64,000 nucleotides of DNA from Streptomyces sp. NBC_01231 (GCA_035999765.1 CP108521.1:9858001-9922000), one strand, 5' to 3'; shown: positions 40,979-50,367, counted from the stretch's first letter. A program made the numbers and translations. Notes: a model not told the origin generated them from the letters alone.

Positions 40979-43732
40979 TCAGGCCAGCGTCTCCGGCTCC
41001 AGGTCGCCCAGGTAGGCCGCCCGCACCGCGGGATCGAGGCGCACCTCCTCGGGCGTGCCGGCGCAGATCCGGTGTCCGAAGTCCAGCACGACGACCTGGT
41101 CGCAGACGCTCATGACCATGTCGACGTCGTGCTCGACGAGCAGCACCCCCATGCCCCAGTCCTCGGCCAGCCGCCGGACGAGGTGGGCCAGCTCCCGCGT
41201 CTCGTCGTCCGACAGTCCCGCCGCGGGTTCGTCGAGGAGCAGCACGGACGGCGAGGCCGCCATCGCACGGGCGATGGCCAGCAGCCGCCGCTCGCCGTAC
41301 GACAGGTCGCCCACCTGTCGGTCCAGACTGTCCTCAAGTCCGAACTCCCGCACCGCGACCAGCACATGGGCGGGCAGCGGGCGACTGCCGGGACGGACCA
41401 GGTCCGTGAGGTACGCCCAACGGCCCGGCCGGTCGCAGGCCGCGTACAGGTTGTCCAGGACGGTCATGTCCTCGAACAGCTCCAGCGACTGGAAGGACCG
41501 GCTGAGCCCGGCCGCGGCCCGCCGGTGCACGGGCAGCCGCGTCACGTCCCGGTCGCCCAGACGCACGACGCCGGACGCGGACCGGGTGAATCCGGTGACG
41601 GCGTCGATGGCGGAGGTCTTGCCGGCGCCGTTGGGGCCGATCAGCCCGACCACCCGGCCCGGTTCGACGTCCAGCGAGAGCCCGTCGACGGCGACGACAC
41701 CGCCGTAGCGCACGGTGAGGTCACGCACCTGGAGCGGGAGCGGCGCGGCGCGCGGCACATCCACCCCGGCCGCTTCCCGCTCCTCCTCCGGCATGGCCTC
41801 CGGTACGGCCTTCCGCACGGCCGCGGCCGCCTCTTCGGCCTTCCGCGCGGGCGCGCCGCGCTTCGAGGCCACCCGGTGTCGGATGTCCGCGGCCCGGCCG
41901 CCGAGTTCCTTCGCGATGCCGTCCTGGTTGCCCACCAGCGTCAGGACCAGGATGACCCCGCCGATCAGCGGCATCCACTCGCTCAGCCCGGGCAGCACCA
42001 GGTCCCCGAACCGGGCGCCGACCGTGCCGGCGGCGAAGGTCGCGCCGAACAGCGGTCCGACGAGGAAGCCGACGCCGCCGATGACCGCGAGCCCGAGCGC
42101 GGTGATGGAGTTGAAGCTGGCGAAGTCGGAGAAGACCACCGAGGTCGAACGGAAGCCGGTGAGCACCCCGGCGAGCGCGGCGATGGCCGCGGACAGGCCG
42201 AAGGCGTAGAGCTTGGCCGCGCGGACGTCGATGCCGAGGGCGGCGGCGGCCCGCTCGTTCGCCCGTACGGCGACGAGACGGCGGCCCGTTCGGCTGCGCC
42301 GCACGTTGGCGACGACGAGCACGGCGGCGACGAACAGCACGAGCACCACGGAGGCGTACCGCTGCGGATGGTCGACTCCGGAGACGCTGATCCCGAAGAG
42401 GGTCTGCTTGCCCACGGCGATGCCGTCGCTGCCGGTGGTCGTGGACAGGTCGGTGTTCTGGAAGACCATCGCCTCCAGCGTGGTGCCGAGGCCGAGCGTG
42501 ATGATCGCGAGGTTGACGCCGCGGGTGCGGACCGCCGGGAGGGCGAAGAGCAGACCGATCGGCACGGTTCCCAACACGCCTGCCAGCAGAGCGAGTTCGA
42601 AGGGCCAGCCCCAGTCGGCCGTGGTGTGACCGGCGATGAAGGCACCGGTCCCGGCGAGGGCGTACGCCGCGAGGGACACCTGCCCCGCGTAACCGGTGAC
42701 CACGATGATCGACAGGATGATCAGCGACAGCACCAGGGTGGTGGTGATGGCGTCGGCCCACAGCGGTGTCGACAGGCTCACCAGTACCAGCCCGACCACG
42801 ACCGTGAGAGCCAGCGGTACGGGGCGAACCCTTCCGGTGCCCAGGCCGGGCAGCCGGTCCAGGAACATGCCGCGCAGCGGGAGTGCCCGGCCGCGTGCGA
42901 CCAGCACCAGGGCGATGAACAGGAAGGGCACCGACGAGGCGAGCCCGGTGACGTCGGTGCCGAAGCGGGTCAGTTCGGACTGCACGACCCCGATGACCAG
43001 ACCGCCCGCCAGCGTGACGGGGAACGACGAGAACCTGCCGACCAGGGCGGCGGCCAGCGCGCTCAGCAGCAGGGTGGTCAGGCCGGTCACCGACAGTCCG
43101 ATCACCGGCACGATCAGGATGCCCGTCAGCCCGGCCAGTGCCGAGCCCAGTGCCCAGTTGCCGGTGGCGATCAGATCCGGGGACCAGCCGAGCGCGGCGG
43201 CGGCACCCTCGTTCTCCGCGACCGCCGTGGTGCCCAGGCCGAACAGGGTGCGCTTGTACAGGAGATGGAGGAGCGCGGTGATGGCGAGCGCGATGGCGAG
43301 CAGCCAGACGCGGTCCTCGGAGACCGTCGCCCCGGCGACCGTCAGCAGCTTGGTGGGCAGCTTGCCCGGTACCAGTTGCAGGCTGTCGCCGTAGCGCTTG
43401 ACGGCGATCGCGGTGAGCACGATGAACACCGCCAGAGTGCCGACCAGCCGGGCCAGCGAGGAAGCCCTGCGCAGCGGACGGAGCACCAGCAGATGGGTGA
43501 GCACGCCCAGCGCCGCGGAGGCGAGCACACCGCACGCGGTGGCGGGCCAGTACGGCACATCGTGCTGGGAGGCGAGCTCCCACTGGACGTAGGCGCCGGC
43601 CATCCCGATCGCGCCGTGCGCGAAGTTCAGGACGCCGGAGCCCCGGTAGACCAGCACGATGCCGTGGGCGGTGAGCGCGTAGAGCGCGCCCAGCCCCAGG
43701 CCGAGCAGGGCGAAACGCAGGATGTCGTCCAT
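40979..43732 (-). CDS. LivH-LivM-LivG triple fusion ABC transporter protein
   Basis: 917 residues joining what are normally three proteins of a branched-chain amino-acid-type importer. About 1-290 is a LivH permease (ILRFALLGLGLGALYALTAHG; NFAHGAIGMAGAY). About 305-600 is a LivM permease (SIIVVTGYAGQVSLAAYALAG; FGLSAAIAALAGVLTGF). After an Ala/Glu-rich linker comes a LivG ATPase from about 662: GLIGPNGAGKTS (Walker A), LSYGERRLLAIARA (signature), LLLDEPAAGL (Walker B) and the switch His in VEHDVDMV. It is divergent from the binding protein and second ATPase. Such importers also carry aromatic acids, amides and short organic acids. Regulation probably runs through island m. Confidence 0.92.
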   Translation of the reverse strand: MDDILRFALLGLGLGALYALTAHGIVLVYRGSGVLNFAHGAIGMAGAYVQWELASQHDVPYWPATACGVLASAALGVLTHLLVLRPLRRASSLARLVGTLAVFIVLTAIAVKRYGDSLQLVPGKLPTKLLTVAGATVSEDRVWLLAIALAITALLHLLYKRTLFGLGTTAVAENEGAAAALGWSPDLIATGNWALGSALAGLTGILIVPVIGLSVTGLTTLLLSALAAALVGRFSSFPVTLAGGLVIGVVQSELTRFGTDVTGLASSVPFLFIALVLVARGRALPLRGMFLDRLPGLGTGRVRPVPLALTVVVGLVLVSLSTPLWADAITTTLVLSLIILSIIVVTGYAGQVSLAAYALAGTGAFIAGHTTADWGWPFELALLAGVLGTVPIGLLFALPAVRTRGVNLAIITLGLGTTLEAMVFQNTDLSTTTGSDGIAVGKQTLFGISVSGVDHPQRYASVVLVLFVAAVLVVANVRRSRTGRRLVAVRANERAAAALGIDVRAAKLYAFGLSAAIAALAGVLTGFRSTSVVFSDFASFNSITALGLAVIGGVGFLVGPLFGATFAAGTVGARFGDLVLPGLSEWMPLIGGVILVLTLVGNQDGIAKELGGRAADIRHRVASKRGAPARKAEEAAAAVRKAVPEAMPEEEREAAGVDVPRAAPLPLQVRDLTVRYGGVVAVDGLSLDVEPGRVVGLIGPNGAGKTSAIDAVTGFTRSASGVVRLGDRDVTRLPVHRRAAAGLSRSFQSLELFEDMTVLDNLYAACDRPGRWAYLTDLVRPGSRPLPAHVLVAVREFGLEDSLDRQVGDLSYGERRLLAIARAMAASPSVLLLDEPAAGLSDDETRELAHLVRRLAEDWGMGVLLVEHDVDMVMSVCDQVVVLDFGHRICAGTPEEVRLDPAVRAAYLGDLEPETLA

Positions 43733-43765
43733 CGGGGAACCTCACGGTGCGGGGCCGAGACAGCA

Positions 43766-43808
43766 CATTCATTTAAATAATTGTGCCGAGAGTACTTCAC
43801 TAACTGCA
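43766..43808. promoter_or_regulatory. AT-rich divergent island m of the Liv operons
   Basis: CATTCATTTAAATAATTG (contains the palindrome ATTTAAAT) and TTCACTAACTGC, which resembles TATCTAACTGT of islands g and h, lie between the two divergent transporter operons. Inclusion in the island regulon is tentative. Confidence 0.45.
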
Positions 43809-43860
43809 AAACGCACCCCATGCTGTTCGCCATCTCGACGACGAGCCCCGCGGAGGAACC

Positions 43861-45099
43861 ATGAACGACTCACGACGACGCAGAACGACGGCTGCGAGCT
43901 GTCTCGCGGTGACCGGAGTCCTGCTCGCCGCAGGGTGCGGGGGAGAGGCGTCCGGCAGTTCGGCCGAGACCTCCTCGCTGAAGGGCACACCGGTCAAGGT
44001 GATGGTCTGGACACCGGAGGACACCCAGGGCAGCGCCCAGCCCGGGGTCCGGCTCACCGCCCAGGCGTACGAAAAGTGGATCAACGCGAACGGCGGCATC
44101 AAGGGCGCCCCGCTGAAGGTCCTCACCTGCAACGAGAAGAACAACCCCGACGAGGCCGAGAAGTGCGCCCAGCAGGCGGTCGCGGAGAAGGTGGTCGCGG
44201 TGGTGGGGTCGTACAGCCTCGCCGGTGACCGCTACATGCCCATCCTGCAGAAGGCCGGCATCCCGTACATCGGCGGCACCGGCGTCTCGGCGGCGGAGTT
44301 CTCCAACCCGCTGTCCTTCCCGGTCAACGGCGGCACCCCGGTGGTGTTCGCGGCCCACGGCCGGCAGCTGGTGCAGAGCGGCTGCAAGAAGATCTCCGGC
44401 GTGCGCTACGACGTGGCCGCCGCCGCCGTCGTCTCGCAGTTCCTCACCCTCGGCGCGGTCTCCGCCGGGGCGCCGGCGCCCAAGGACATCAAGGTGCCTC
44501 TCACCGCCTCCGACCTCGCTCCGCAGGTCGCCGCCGCCACCAAGGGCAGCGACTGCGTGAGCGTCATCATGGGCACCGCCTCGGGCCTGTTCGTGAAGTC
44601 GTACGTGCAGTCCGGCGCCAAGACGAAGCTCGGCAGCGTCGTCGGCAACCTCACCCCGCAGCTCGCCGAGAGCACCGGCGGCGCGAGCAGTCCGCTGGAG
44701 GGCGCCGCGATCACGGGTTACTACCCGCCGATCTCCGACCCCGCCTGGAAGGACTTCGTCGCGGCGGCCAAGGGCAAGGACATCGACACCACCAACGGCG
44801 CCAACGGCACGACCTGGGTGGCCTTCAAGGTCTTCACCGAGGCCGCCCAGAAGCTGTCCACGATCTCGGCGAAGGCCCTGGTGCAGGAGCTCGACACCAC
44901 GTCGGGCATCGACACCGGCGGACTGACCCCGGCGCTGACCTGGAAGCCGTCGACGGCCCTGCCGATCAAGGGTCTGGACCGCATCCACAACACCACCGCC
45001 ACCGAGCTGACCATCCGCGGCGGAAAGATCGAGTGGGCGAAGGCGGGGTCGACGTTCGTCGACGTGCGCAAGTTGCTGACGGCGCCGCACGCCGGCTGA
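43861..45099 (+). CDS. LivK-type substrate-binding lipoprotein
   Basis: 412 residues. The N-terminus has Arg-rich n-region, hydrophobic core and lipobox LLAAGC with Cys26. The mature part is a periplasmic-binding-protein type I fold (TPVKVMVWTPEDTQG; KWINANGGIKGAPLKVLTCNEKNNPDEAEKCAQQAV; VAVVGSYSLAGDRYMPILQKAGIPYIGG). The opening motif differs from true Leu/Ile/Val binders, so the ligand may be another acid. RBS GGAGG before ATG. Confidence 0.92.
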   Translation: MNDSRRRRTTAASCLAVTGVLLAAGCGGEASGSSAETSSLKGTPVKVMVWTPEDTQGSAQPGVRLTAQAYEKWINANGGIKGAPLKVLTCNEKNNPDEAEKCAQQAVAEKVVAVVGSYSLAGDRYMPILQKAGIPYIGGTGVSAAEFSNPLSFPVNGGTPVVFAAHGRQLVQSGCKKISGVRYDVAAAAVVSQFLTLGAVSAGAPAPKDIKVPLTASDLAPQVAAATKGSDCVSVIMGTASGLFVKSYVQSGAKTKLGSVVGNLTPQLAESTGGASSPLEGAAITGYYPPISDPAWKDFVAAAKGKDIDTTNGANGTTWVAFKVFTEAAQKLSTISAKALVQELDTTSGIDTGGLTPALTWKPSTALPIKGLDRIHNTTATELTIRGGKIEWAKAGSTFVDVRKLLTAPHAG

Positions 45100-45146
45100 T
45101 CGTCCGCCGCGAGAGCGCCCCGGAGCCCGAGCAAAGGAGCCCGTCC

Positions 45147-45851
45147 GTGGACGACACCGGACACCCCCTGATCGAAGCACGCGCCCTGTCCGCCGGATAC
45201 GGCAGCCAACCCGTCGTACGGGACCTCGACATCGAGGTCCGCCCCGGCGAGGTCGTCGCCCTGCTCGGACCCAACGGCGCGGGCAAGACCACGACTCTGC
45301 GGGTGCTGGCGGGCGACCTGAACCCGATGGGAGGCGAGGTGCGCTGGCTGGGCGGGACCGGCCGCGCACCGCTGCACCGCCGCGCCCGTCAGGGCCTGGC
45401 ATACGTCGGGGAGCGGGCGGTCTTCACCCGCCTCGACACCGCGGACAACCTGCGGGTCGGCCGGGTGCCGGCCCGGCAGGCCCTGCGGCTCTTTCCCGAA
45501 CTCGAGAAACGACTCCGGACCAGCGCGGGCATGCTGTCGGGCGGCGAGCAGCAGATGCTGTCCCTGGCGCGCGCGTTGGGCCGAGCGCCCAAGCTGCTCC
45601 TCGCGGACGAACTGTCGCTCGGCCTCGCCCCGCTCGTGGTCGACCGGCTCCTGCGCGCGGTGCGCGAGGCGGCGGACCAGGGCCTCGGCGCGCTGCTGGT
45701 CGAACAGCACGTCCGCAAGGTGCTGGACATCGCGGACCGGGTGTACGTCCTGCACCGCGGCCGCGTCACCATGACCGGCACCCCGGCGGAGCTGCGCGCC
45801 GATCTGACCGCGATCGAGTCGTCATACCTCGCGAAGAACGCGACGTCCTAA
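45147..45851 (+). CDS. LivF-type ABC transporter ATPase
   Basis: 234 residues from the GTG at 45147, after AAAGGAG. Walker A GPNGAGKTT, signature MLSGGEQQMLSLARAL, Walker B LLLADELSLGLAP and His switch VEQHV are present. It is the second ATPase that completes the transporter with the fused LivHMG protein. Operon with the binding protein and the LuxE/LuxC-like genes. Confidence 0.92.
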   Translation: MDDTGHPLIEARALSAGYGSQPVVRDLDIEVRPGEVVALLGPNGAGKTTTLRVLAGDLNPMGGEVRWLGGTGRAPLHRRARQGLAYVGERAVFTRLDTADNLRVGRVPARQALRLFPELEKRLRTSAGMLSGGEQQMLSLARALGRAPKLLLADELSLGLAPLVVDRLLRAVREAADQGLGALLVEQHVRKVLDIADRVYVLHRGRVTMTGTPAELRADLTAIESSYLAKNATS

Positions 45852-45868
45852 CTGATTGAGGTGGTTCT

Positions 45869-47209
45869 GTGGCAACCGCACGCGAGCAGCTCCGGGCCCT
45901 GGTCGCATCCGACGACCCCTTCGGCCAACCCGGCCAGGACACCCGGGAGTTGCAGCTGGAAGCCGCGCGGGAGGCCTTCGCCGCCCACCGCGAGCGCGTC
46001 CCGCTGCTGCGCACCCGGGCGGAGGAGACCGACGTACGCGAGATCACCGGCTTCGAGGACCTCGTGCCGCTGCTGTTCTCGCACACCAGTTACAAGTCGT
46101 ACCCGCTCTCCCTCATCACCGGCGGCCGCTGGGACCGGCTCCTGCGCTGGTACGCGACCGTGTCGGCGGTCGAACCCGAGGACGTCGACATCGAGGGCGT
46201 GAACGACATCGACGAGTGGACCGAACGCGTCACCGCCGCCGGCCACCGCCCGTACATCACCAGCGGCACCTCGGGAAAGGTCTCCTTCCTCAACTGTGAC
46301 GCCGGCGACCTGAGTTTCCTGCACGACATCCTGGAACACGTCACCTGCTGGCCCGACCCGCTCCCGCCGAAGCCCACCCGCCGTGGCTACCTGCTCGCAC
46401 CGGCGAGCGGCCCGATGCGGTCCATCGACGGCTTCCGCTGGCACGCGGACGTCTTCGCCAGGCCCGGCGAGACACAGCTGCTCACCGAGGAGCCGCTCAG
46501 GGTGTCCGAGCTGATGAGCAGCGCGCTGCTGCGCCGCCGGATGGCGGAGGGCACCGCGACCCCGCAGGAGATCAGTTCCTTCGAGTCCGCCTCCGAGTCC
46601 CGCGAGGAGGAACTGGGCACGGCCGTCGCCCGGATCGTCGACGACATCGCCGCGCACCGCGACGAGCCGCTGCTGATCGCCGGGATGAACAACCAGCAGT
46701 TCACCCTGATCCAGGCGCTGCGGGCCCGGGGTGTGGCCGACGGGAGCCTCCACCCGGACACGCTGGTGCTCAGCGGCGGCGGCAACAAGGGCCGGGCGCT
46801 GCCCGACGACTACCAGGCGCAGTTCGCCGCCTTCTACGACGGCGTGCGGCGCGTCCGCAGCTACGGCATGACCGAGATGCAGGGCTCCTGCCCCGCCTGC
46901 GAGAAGGGCAACTACCACGTGCCGCCGTGGGTGATCCCCCTCGTGCTCGACCAGCCGGGCGAGACGCTACTCAATGCGGAACACGGCGTCGTGGAGGGGC
47001 GGTTCGCCTTCCTGGACGTCTCCCTGGAGGGCCGCTGGGGCGGCCTGATCAGCGGCGACCGGGTCTTCGTCGACTTCTCGCCGTGCGACTGCGGCAGAGC
47101 GGGACCCGTCGTCCTGCCCGACATCCGGCGCTACGGCGACCTCGGCGGCGACGACAAGGTCACCTGCGCCGCGACACTCGACTCCTACGTGCGAGGGATG
47201 ATCCACTGA
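45869..47209 (+). CDS. LuxE-like acyl-protein synthetase
   Basis: 446 residues, ANL-related. RPYITSGTSGKVSFLNCD is the nucleotide loop, VLSGGGNKGRALPDDY and RSYGMTEMQGSCPAC the adenylate-site motifs, and a Cys/Asp-rich stretch DFSPCDCGRAG lies near the end. LuxE proteins activate a fatty acid with ATP and hand the acyl group to LuxC. The next gene is LuxC-like with a 1-bp overlap. No luciferase or LuxD gene is present. The GTG start follows GAGGTGG. Confidence 0.85.
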   Translation: MATAREQLRALVASDDPFGQPGQDTRELQLEAAREAFAAHRERVPLLRTRAEETDVREITGFEDLVPLLFSHTSYKSYPLSLITGGRWDRLLRWYATVSAVEPEDVDIEGVNDIDEWTERVTAAGHRPYITSGTSGKVSFLNCDAGDLSFLHDILEHVTCWPDPLPPKPTRRGYLLAPASGPMRSIDGFRWHADVFARPGETQLLTEEPLRVSELMSSALLRRRMAEGTATPQEISSFESASESREEELGTAVARIVDDIAAHRDEPLLIAGMNNQQFTLIQALRARGVADGSLHPDTLVLSGGGNKGRALPDDYQAQFAAFYDGVRRVRSYGMTEMQGSCPACEKGNYHVPPWVIPLVLDQPGETLLNAEHGVVEGRFAFLDVSLEGRWGGLISGDRVFVDFSPCDCGRAGPVVLPDIRRYGDLGGDDKVTCAATLDSYVRGMIH

Positions 47210-48609
47210 TGAGCGGCACCATGCTCGACACCACCGCGGCAGGTTCCGTACCCGTCGTCCACGTGGTCCGCGGCGAGGTCGACCACAACTCCCACACCGC
47301 GCACGGCCGTCCCGGCGCCGCCTTCACCGCGCCGGCCCTCGACCTGGACCACCTCGTGTGGCCCCGCACCGAACCCGGGCCCGCGTTCCAGGTGCCCGTC
47401 GCGGAGATCGTCGACCTGCTGGTGGAGACCGGCGAGGCGCTCAAGGCGGACCGCGAGGGACTGCTCGCCGAGGCCCTGGAGCGGATGGTCCGGGTCAGTC
47501 CGCTGCCCGCGGAAGTGCTCGAACGTGCCTACGCCGTGCTGTGGCGCAGCTTCCAGCGGCCGGGCCTGTACGCCCAGATCGACCACGAACTCGGTGGCGC
47601 GGACGTGCTCGACGGCTGGCGCGAGGTGCGGCTGCCCGGGAACCGGACCGCGGCCACCCGCGCCTTCCCGCCGCGCCTGGTGCACATCATCGCCGGCAAC
47701 GCACCCGGTGTCGCCGCGATGTCCGTCGTACGCGGAGCCCTCACCAAGGGCGTCAACCTGCTGAAGCTGCCCTCGAACGACCTGTTCACCGCCACCGCGA
47801 TCCTGCGCACCATGGCCGCGGTGGCCCCCGGGCACCCCGTGGTGCGCTCGTTCTCCGCGGTGTACTGGCGCGGCGGCGACGAGACGGTGGAGAGCGTGCT
47901 GTTCCGCCCGCAGTTCTTCGACAAGCTGGTTGCCTGGGGCGGCGAGAGCACCATCCGCGGGGCGCTGAGGTACGTCGGCCCGGGGTTCGAGCTCGTCTCC
48001 TTCGACCCCAAGACCTCCATCTCCCTGATCGGCCGCGAGGCCTTCACGTCCCCCGAGACGCTGGCCCGGGCCGCGGAAGCGGGCGCCGCCGACGCCACGT
48101 TCTTCAACCAGCAGGCCTGCGTGGCCAGCCGCTTCCAGTTCGTTGAGGGTTCCTGGGAGGACGCCGACCGCTATGCCGCCCTCCTGTGCGAACGCCTCGG
48201 CGTGGCCCGGGAGTTCAGCTCGGCGGGCGGCCCGCAGGTCGCGACCGAACTGCGCGAGGAGATCGACGTCCTGAAGTCCATGGCTCCCGAGTACCGGGTG
48301 TGGGGCGGCTACGACGGCCGGGGCCTGGTCATCCGCTCTCCCGAACCCGTCGACTTCCACCCCGACGGAAAGATCGTCGACGTCGTCCCGGTCGGCGAGC
48401 TGTCCGAGGCCGTGCGGCACGCAGGGGTCGCCACCCAGACGGTCGGCGTGTACCCCGACTCCCGCAAGGCCGACCTGCGCGACGCCCTCGCCTGCGCCGG
48501 AGTGCAGCGCGTGGTGTCCCTCGGCGGGGCGGGCGGCATGCCCCCGGGCCTCTCGCACGACGGCTTCTACCCGCTGCAACGACTGATGCGCTGGGTCAAC
48601 GACGAGTGA
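47209..48609 (+). CDS. LuxC-like acyl reductase
   Basis: 466 residues from the ATG at 47209. The LuxC acyl-CoA reductase family is recognised by PRLVHIIAGNAPGVAAMSVVRGALTKG, KLPSNDLFTATAILRTMA, and FFNQQACVASRF with the probable acyl-accepting Cys304. It would reduce the acyl group from LuxE, or from acyl-CoA, to the aldehyde with NADPH. Linked to a Liv importer, it may process an imported acid or supply an aldehyde for the ALDH-linked pathway in reverse. Confidence 0.87.
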   Translation: MSGTMLDTTAAGSVPVVHVVRGEVDHNSHTAHGRPGAAFTAPALDLDHLVWPRTEPGPAFQVPVAEIVDLLVETGEALKADREGLLAEALERMVRVSPLPAEVLERAYAVLWRSFQRPGLYAQIDHELGGADVLDGWREVRLPGNRTAATRAFPPRLVHIIAGNAPGVAAMSVVRGALTKGVNLLKLPSNDLFTATAILRTMAAVAPGHPVVRSFSAVYWRGGDETVESVLFRPQFFDKLVAWGGESTIRGALRYVGPGFELVSFDPKTSISLIGREAFTSPETLARAAEAGAADATFFNQQACVASRFQFVEGSWEDADRYAALLCERLGVAREFSSAGGPQVATELREEIDVLKSMAPEYRVWGGYDGRGLVIRSPEPVDFHPDGKIVDVVPVGELSEAVRHAGVATQTVGVYPDSRKADLRDALACAGVQRVVSLGGAGGMPPGLSHDGFYPLQRLMRWVNDE

Positions 48610-48659
48610 TCCCGGAGTGCGGTGCGTGGACGACACCTGGCTCCTGCTCATCACCGGCC

Positions 48660-48681
48660 GTGCGCGGGGTTGTCCGCGCAC
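48660..48681. terminator. Hairpin terminator between luxC-like and pucR-like genes
   Basis: GTGCGCGG-GGTTGT-CCGCGCAC is an 8-bp perfect stem with a 6-nt loop in the 87-bp gap between convergent genes; outer bases ACCGG/CCGGT can extend it. Confidence 0.65.
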
Positions 48682-48696
48682 CGGTGGCACCGTGCG

Positions 48697-50367
48697 TCAG
48701 CCGAGCCGGAGAACGTCGAGCGCCGTGAGCGCCACATGCAGTTCGGTGCGCTGTTCGCCGGACTCCAGGTCACGTTCGAGGAGCCGCTCGATGGTGCGCA
48801 GGCGTTGGTAGACGGTCTCCCGGGACAGGGCGCCGAGCCGGGCCGTGGTGGTCTTGTTGCCCGCCGCGTCCAGATAGTGGCGCAGAGTCGACAGCAGATC
48901 GGTGCCGTGCCGGGCGTCGTGCTCGATGAGGCGCCCGAGCTGTCGCTCGGCGTAGTCCTGGATCCGGGTGTCCTCGCGCAGCGCGTACAGCAGTTGGCGC
49001 AGGCCGATGTCGGACAGTTCGTGGAAGGTCCTGCCCTCGGGGAGCGGTCCGCCGGGCAGGGCCGCCTCGGCGACACGGGCCGCCGCGCGGAAGGAACGCG
49101 CGGCGTCGGAGAGGTGCGTGACCTCCGGACCGACACTCACGACAGCCTCGGGACACAGGTCGAGGACGACACGGCTCAGCCGCTCGACGACGGGCCGCCA
49201 CGACTGGGACGGCCGCAGGGCCAGCAGGACGCCGAGCCGGCCGGGGGCCAGTGTGCCGACGAGCGCCGGGACGCCCGTCGTCCTGAGCTCCTGCGACAGC
49301 CGGGCCTCCGGACCGCTGTCGTCGTCCTTGGCGTGGACGTCCGCCAGCACGGCAAGGAAGAGGCCGCCCTCGGTGGGCAGGCCCAGCGCGGCCAGCCGGG
49401 CATGGGCGTCCTCGGGGGAGTGGTGGCGCTGTTCGGCGAGATCGCGCAGCGCGCTGCGGTGTGCCGTGCGCTCCCACGGGGTGGCGTGGATGAGACGGGC
49501 GATCGTGAGGGCCATCGCCGTACGCTCCAGGACGGTGACGTCCTCGGGCACGAAGGCCGCAGGAGCGGAGGCCGGGGTACCGGACGGGGGCGGGAGCATG
49601 GCGACCCGGCCCCAGCGTTCGCCCTGGTACGCCACGGGCGCCACGAGCCAGCTCTCGGGGCCGCTGACCTGCGTGTGATCGCCGGGAGGTGTCGCCCTGG
49701 AGCGCTGTTCCCAGCCGGTCAGTGCCTCGTCCACGGTGCTGCCGGAGGGCTCGCAGATCAGCGCCTGGTGCACCAGGTTCTCCAGGACGACCGTGCGGCC
49801 GCTCATCTCCGCCGCCGCCCGCACCACCTCCTCCGGGCCCGAGCCGCGCAACGTCAGGGCCGTGAACGCCTCGTGGACGCGCTGGGTCCGGCGCATGGCA
49901 TCGGTCTGGTTGCCGAGGATGAGGGTGTGGACGACCTGGGTGACCTCCAGGAAGTTGACGTCCTCGGCCAGGGTGACGAGCGGCAGTCCACGGGTCCGGC
50001 AGGCCTGGATGAGCGAGTCGGGCGGCCGGTGATAGCGCCGTACGAGTTCGATGACCAGGGCCGCGGCGCCGACATCGGCGAGTTCGTCGACGTAGCGGCG
50101 CACGCCCGCCGTGTCCTGAGGCAGCGGCATGCCGGTGGTCAGGACGAGTTCGCCGCCCTTGAGGAAGGAGGCGGGGTCCGTCAGTTCGGTGATGTGGACC
50201 CAGCGCACCGGCCGGTCCAGCCGGGCCCCGCCGGTGACGACCTCCGGCCGCCCCGCGGCCAGCACCGGGAGGGCCAGGGCGTCGGCGATGGTCAGCACAC
50301 CGCCCGTGGGCGCGCCGCCCGGGCCGCCGGCTTCGGACGTCCCGGACGTTTCGACGTACTCGCTCAT
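48697..50367 (-). CDS. PucR-family transcriptional regulator
   Basis: 556 residues from the ATG at 50365-50367, behind GGGAGG. The N-terminal PucR domain (TIADALALPVLAAGRPEVVTGG; VRWVHITELTDPASFLKGGELVLTTG) spans about 24-145. A GGDEF-like middle region and a C-terminal helix-turn-helix (LDAAGNKTTTARLGALSRETVYQRLRTIERLL) follow. It is divergent from gabT. A PucR-type activator controls the GABA genes in Corynebacterium glutamicum, so the same role is likely here. Confidence 0.92.
   Translation of the reverse strand: MSEYVETSGTSEAGGPGGAPTGGVLTIADALALPVLAAGRPEVVTGGARLDRPVRWVHITELTDPASFLKGGELVLTTGMPLPQDTAGVRRYVDELADVGAAALVIELVRRYHRPPDSLIQACRTRGLPLVTLAEDVNFLEVTQVVHTLILGNQTDAMRRTQRVHEAFTALTLRGSGPEEVVRAAAEMSGRTVVLENLVHQALICEPSGSTVDEALTGWEQRSRATPPGDHTQVSGPESWLVAPVAYQGERWGRVAMLPPPSGTPASAPAAFVPEDVTVLERTAMALTIARLIHATPWERTAHRSALRDLAEQRHHSPEDAHARLAALGLPTEGGLFLAVLADVHAKDDDSGPEARLSQELRTTGVPALVGTLAPGRLGVLLALRPSQSWRPVVERLSRVVLDLCPEAVVSVGPEVTHLSDAARSFRAAARVAEAALPGGPLPEGRTFHELSDIGLRQLLYALREDTRIQDYAERQLGRLIEHDARHGTDLLSTLRHYLDAAGNKTTTARLGALSRETVYQRLRTIERLLERDLESGEQRTELHVALTALDVLRLG

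Noticed and set aside
40898..43780. 960-codon plus-strand open frame over the ABC fusion
   Set aside because: The composition is typical of a mirror frame (Gly/Arg/Asp/Gln-rich, no domains). The minus strand encodes three recognisable ABC domains.
1..43808. A complete steroid degradation cluster
   Set aside because: No ring-attacking enzymes (3-ketosteroid dehydrogenase, 9-alpha-hydroxylase, meta-cleavage dioxygenase) or Mce importer are in the window. Only side-chain-type functions can be supported.
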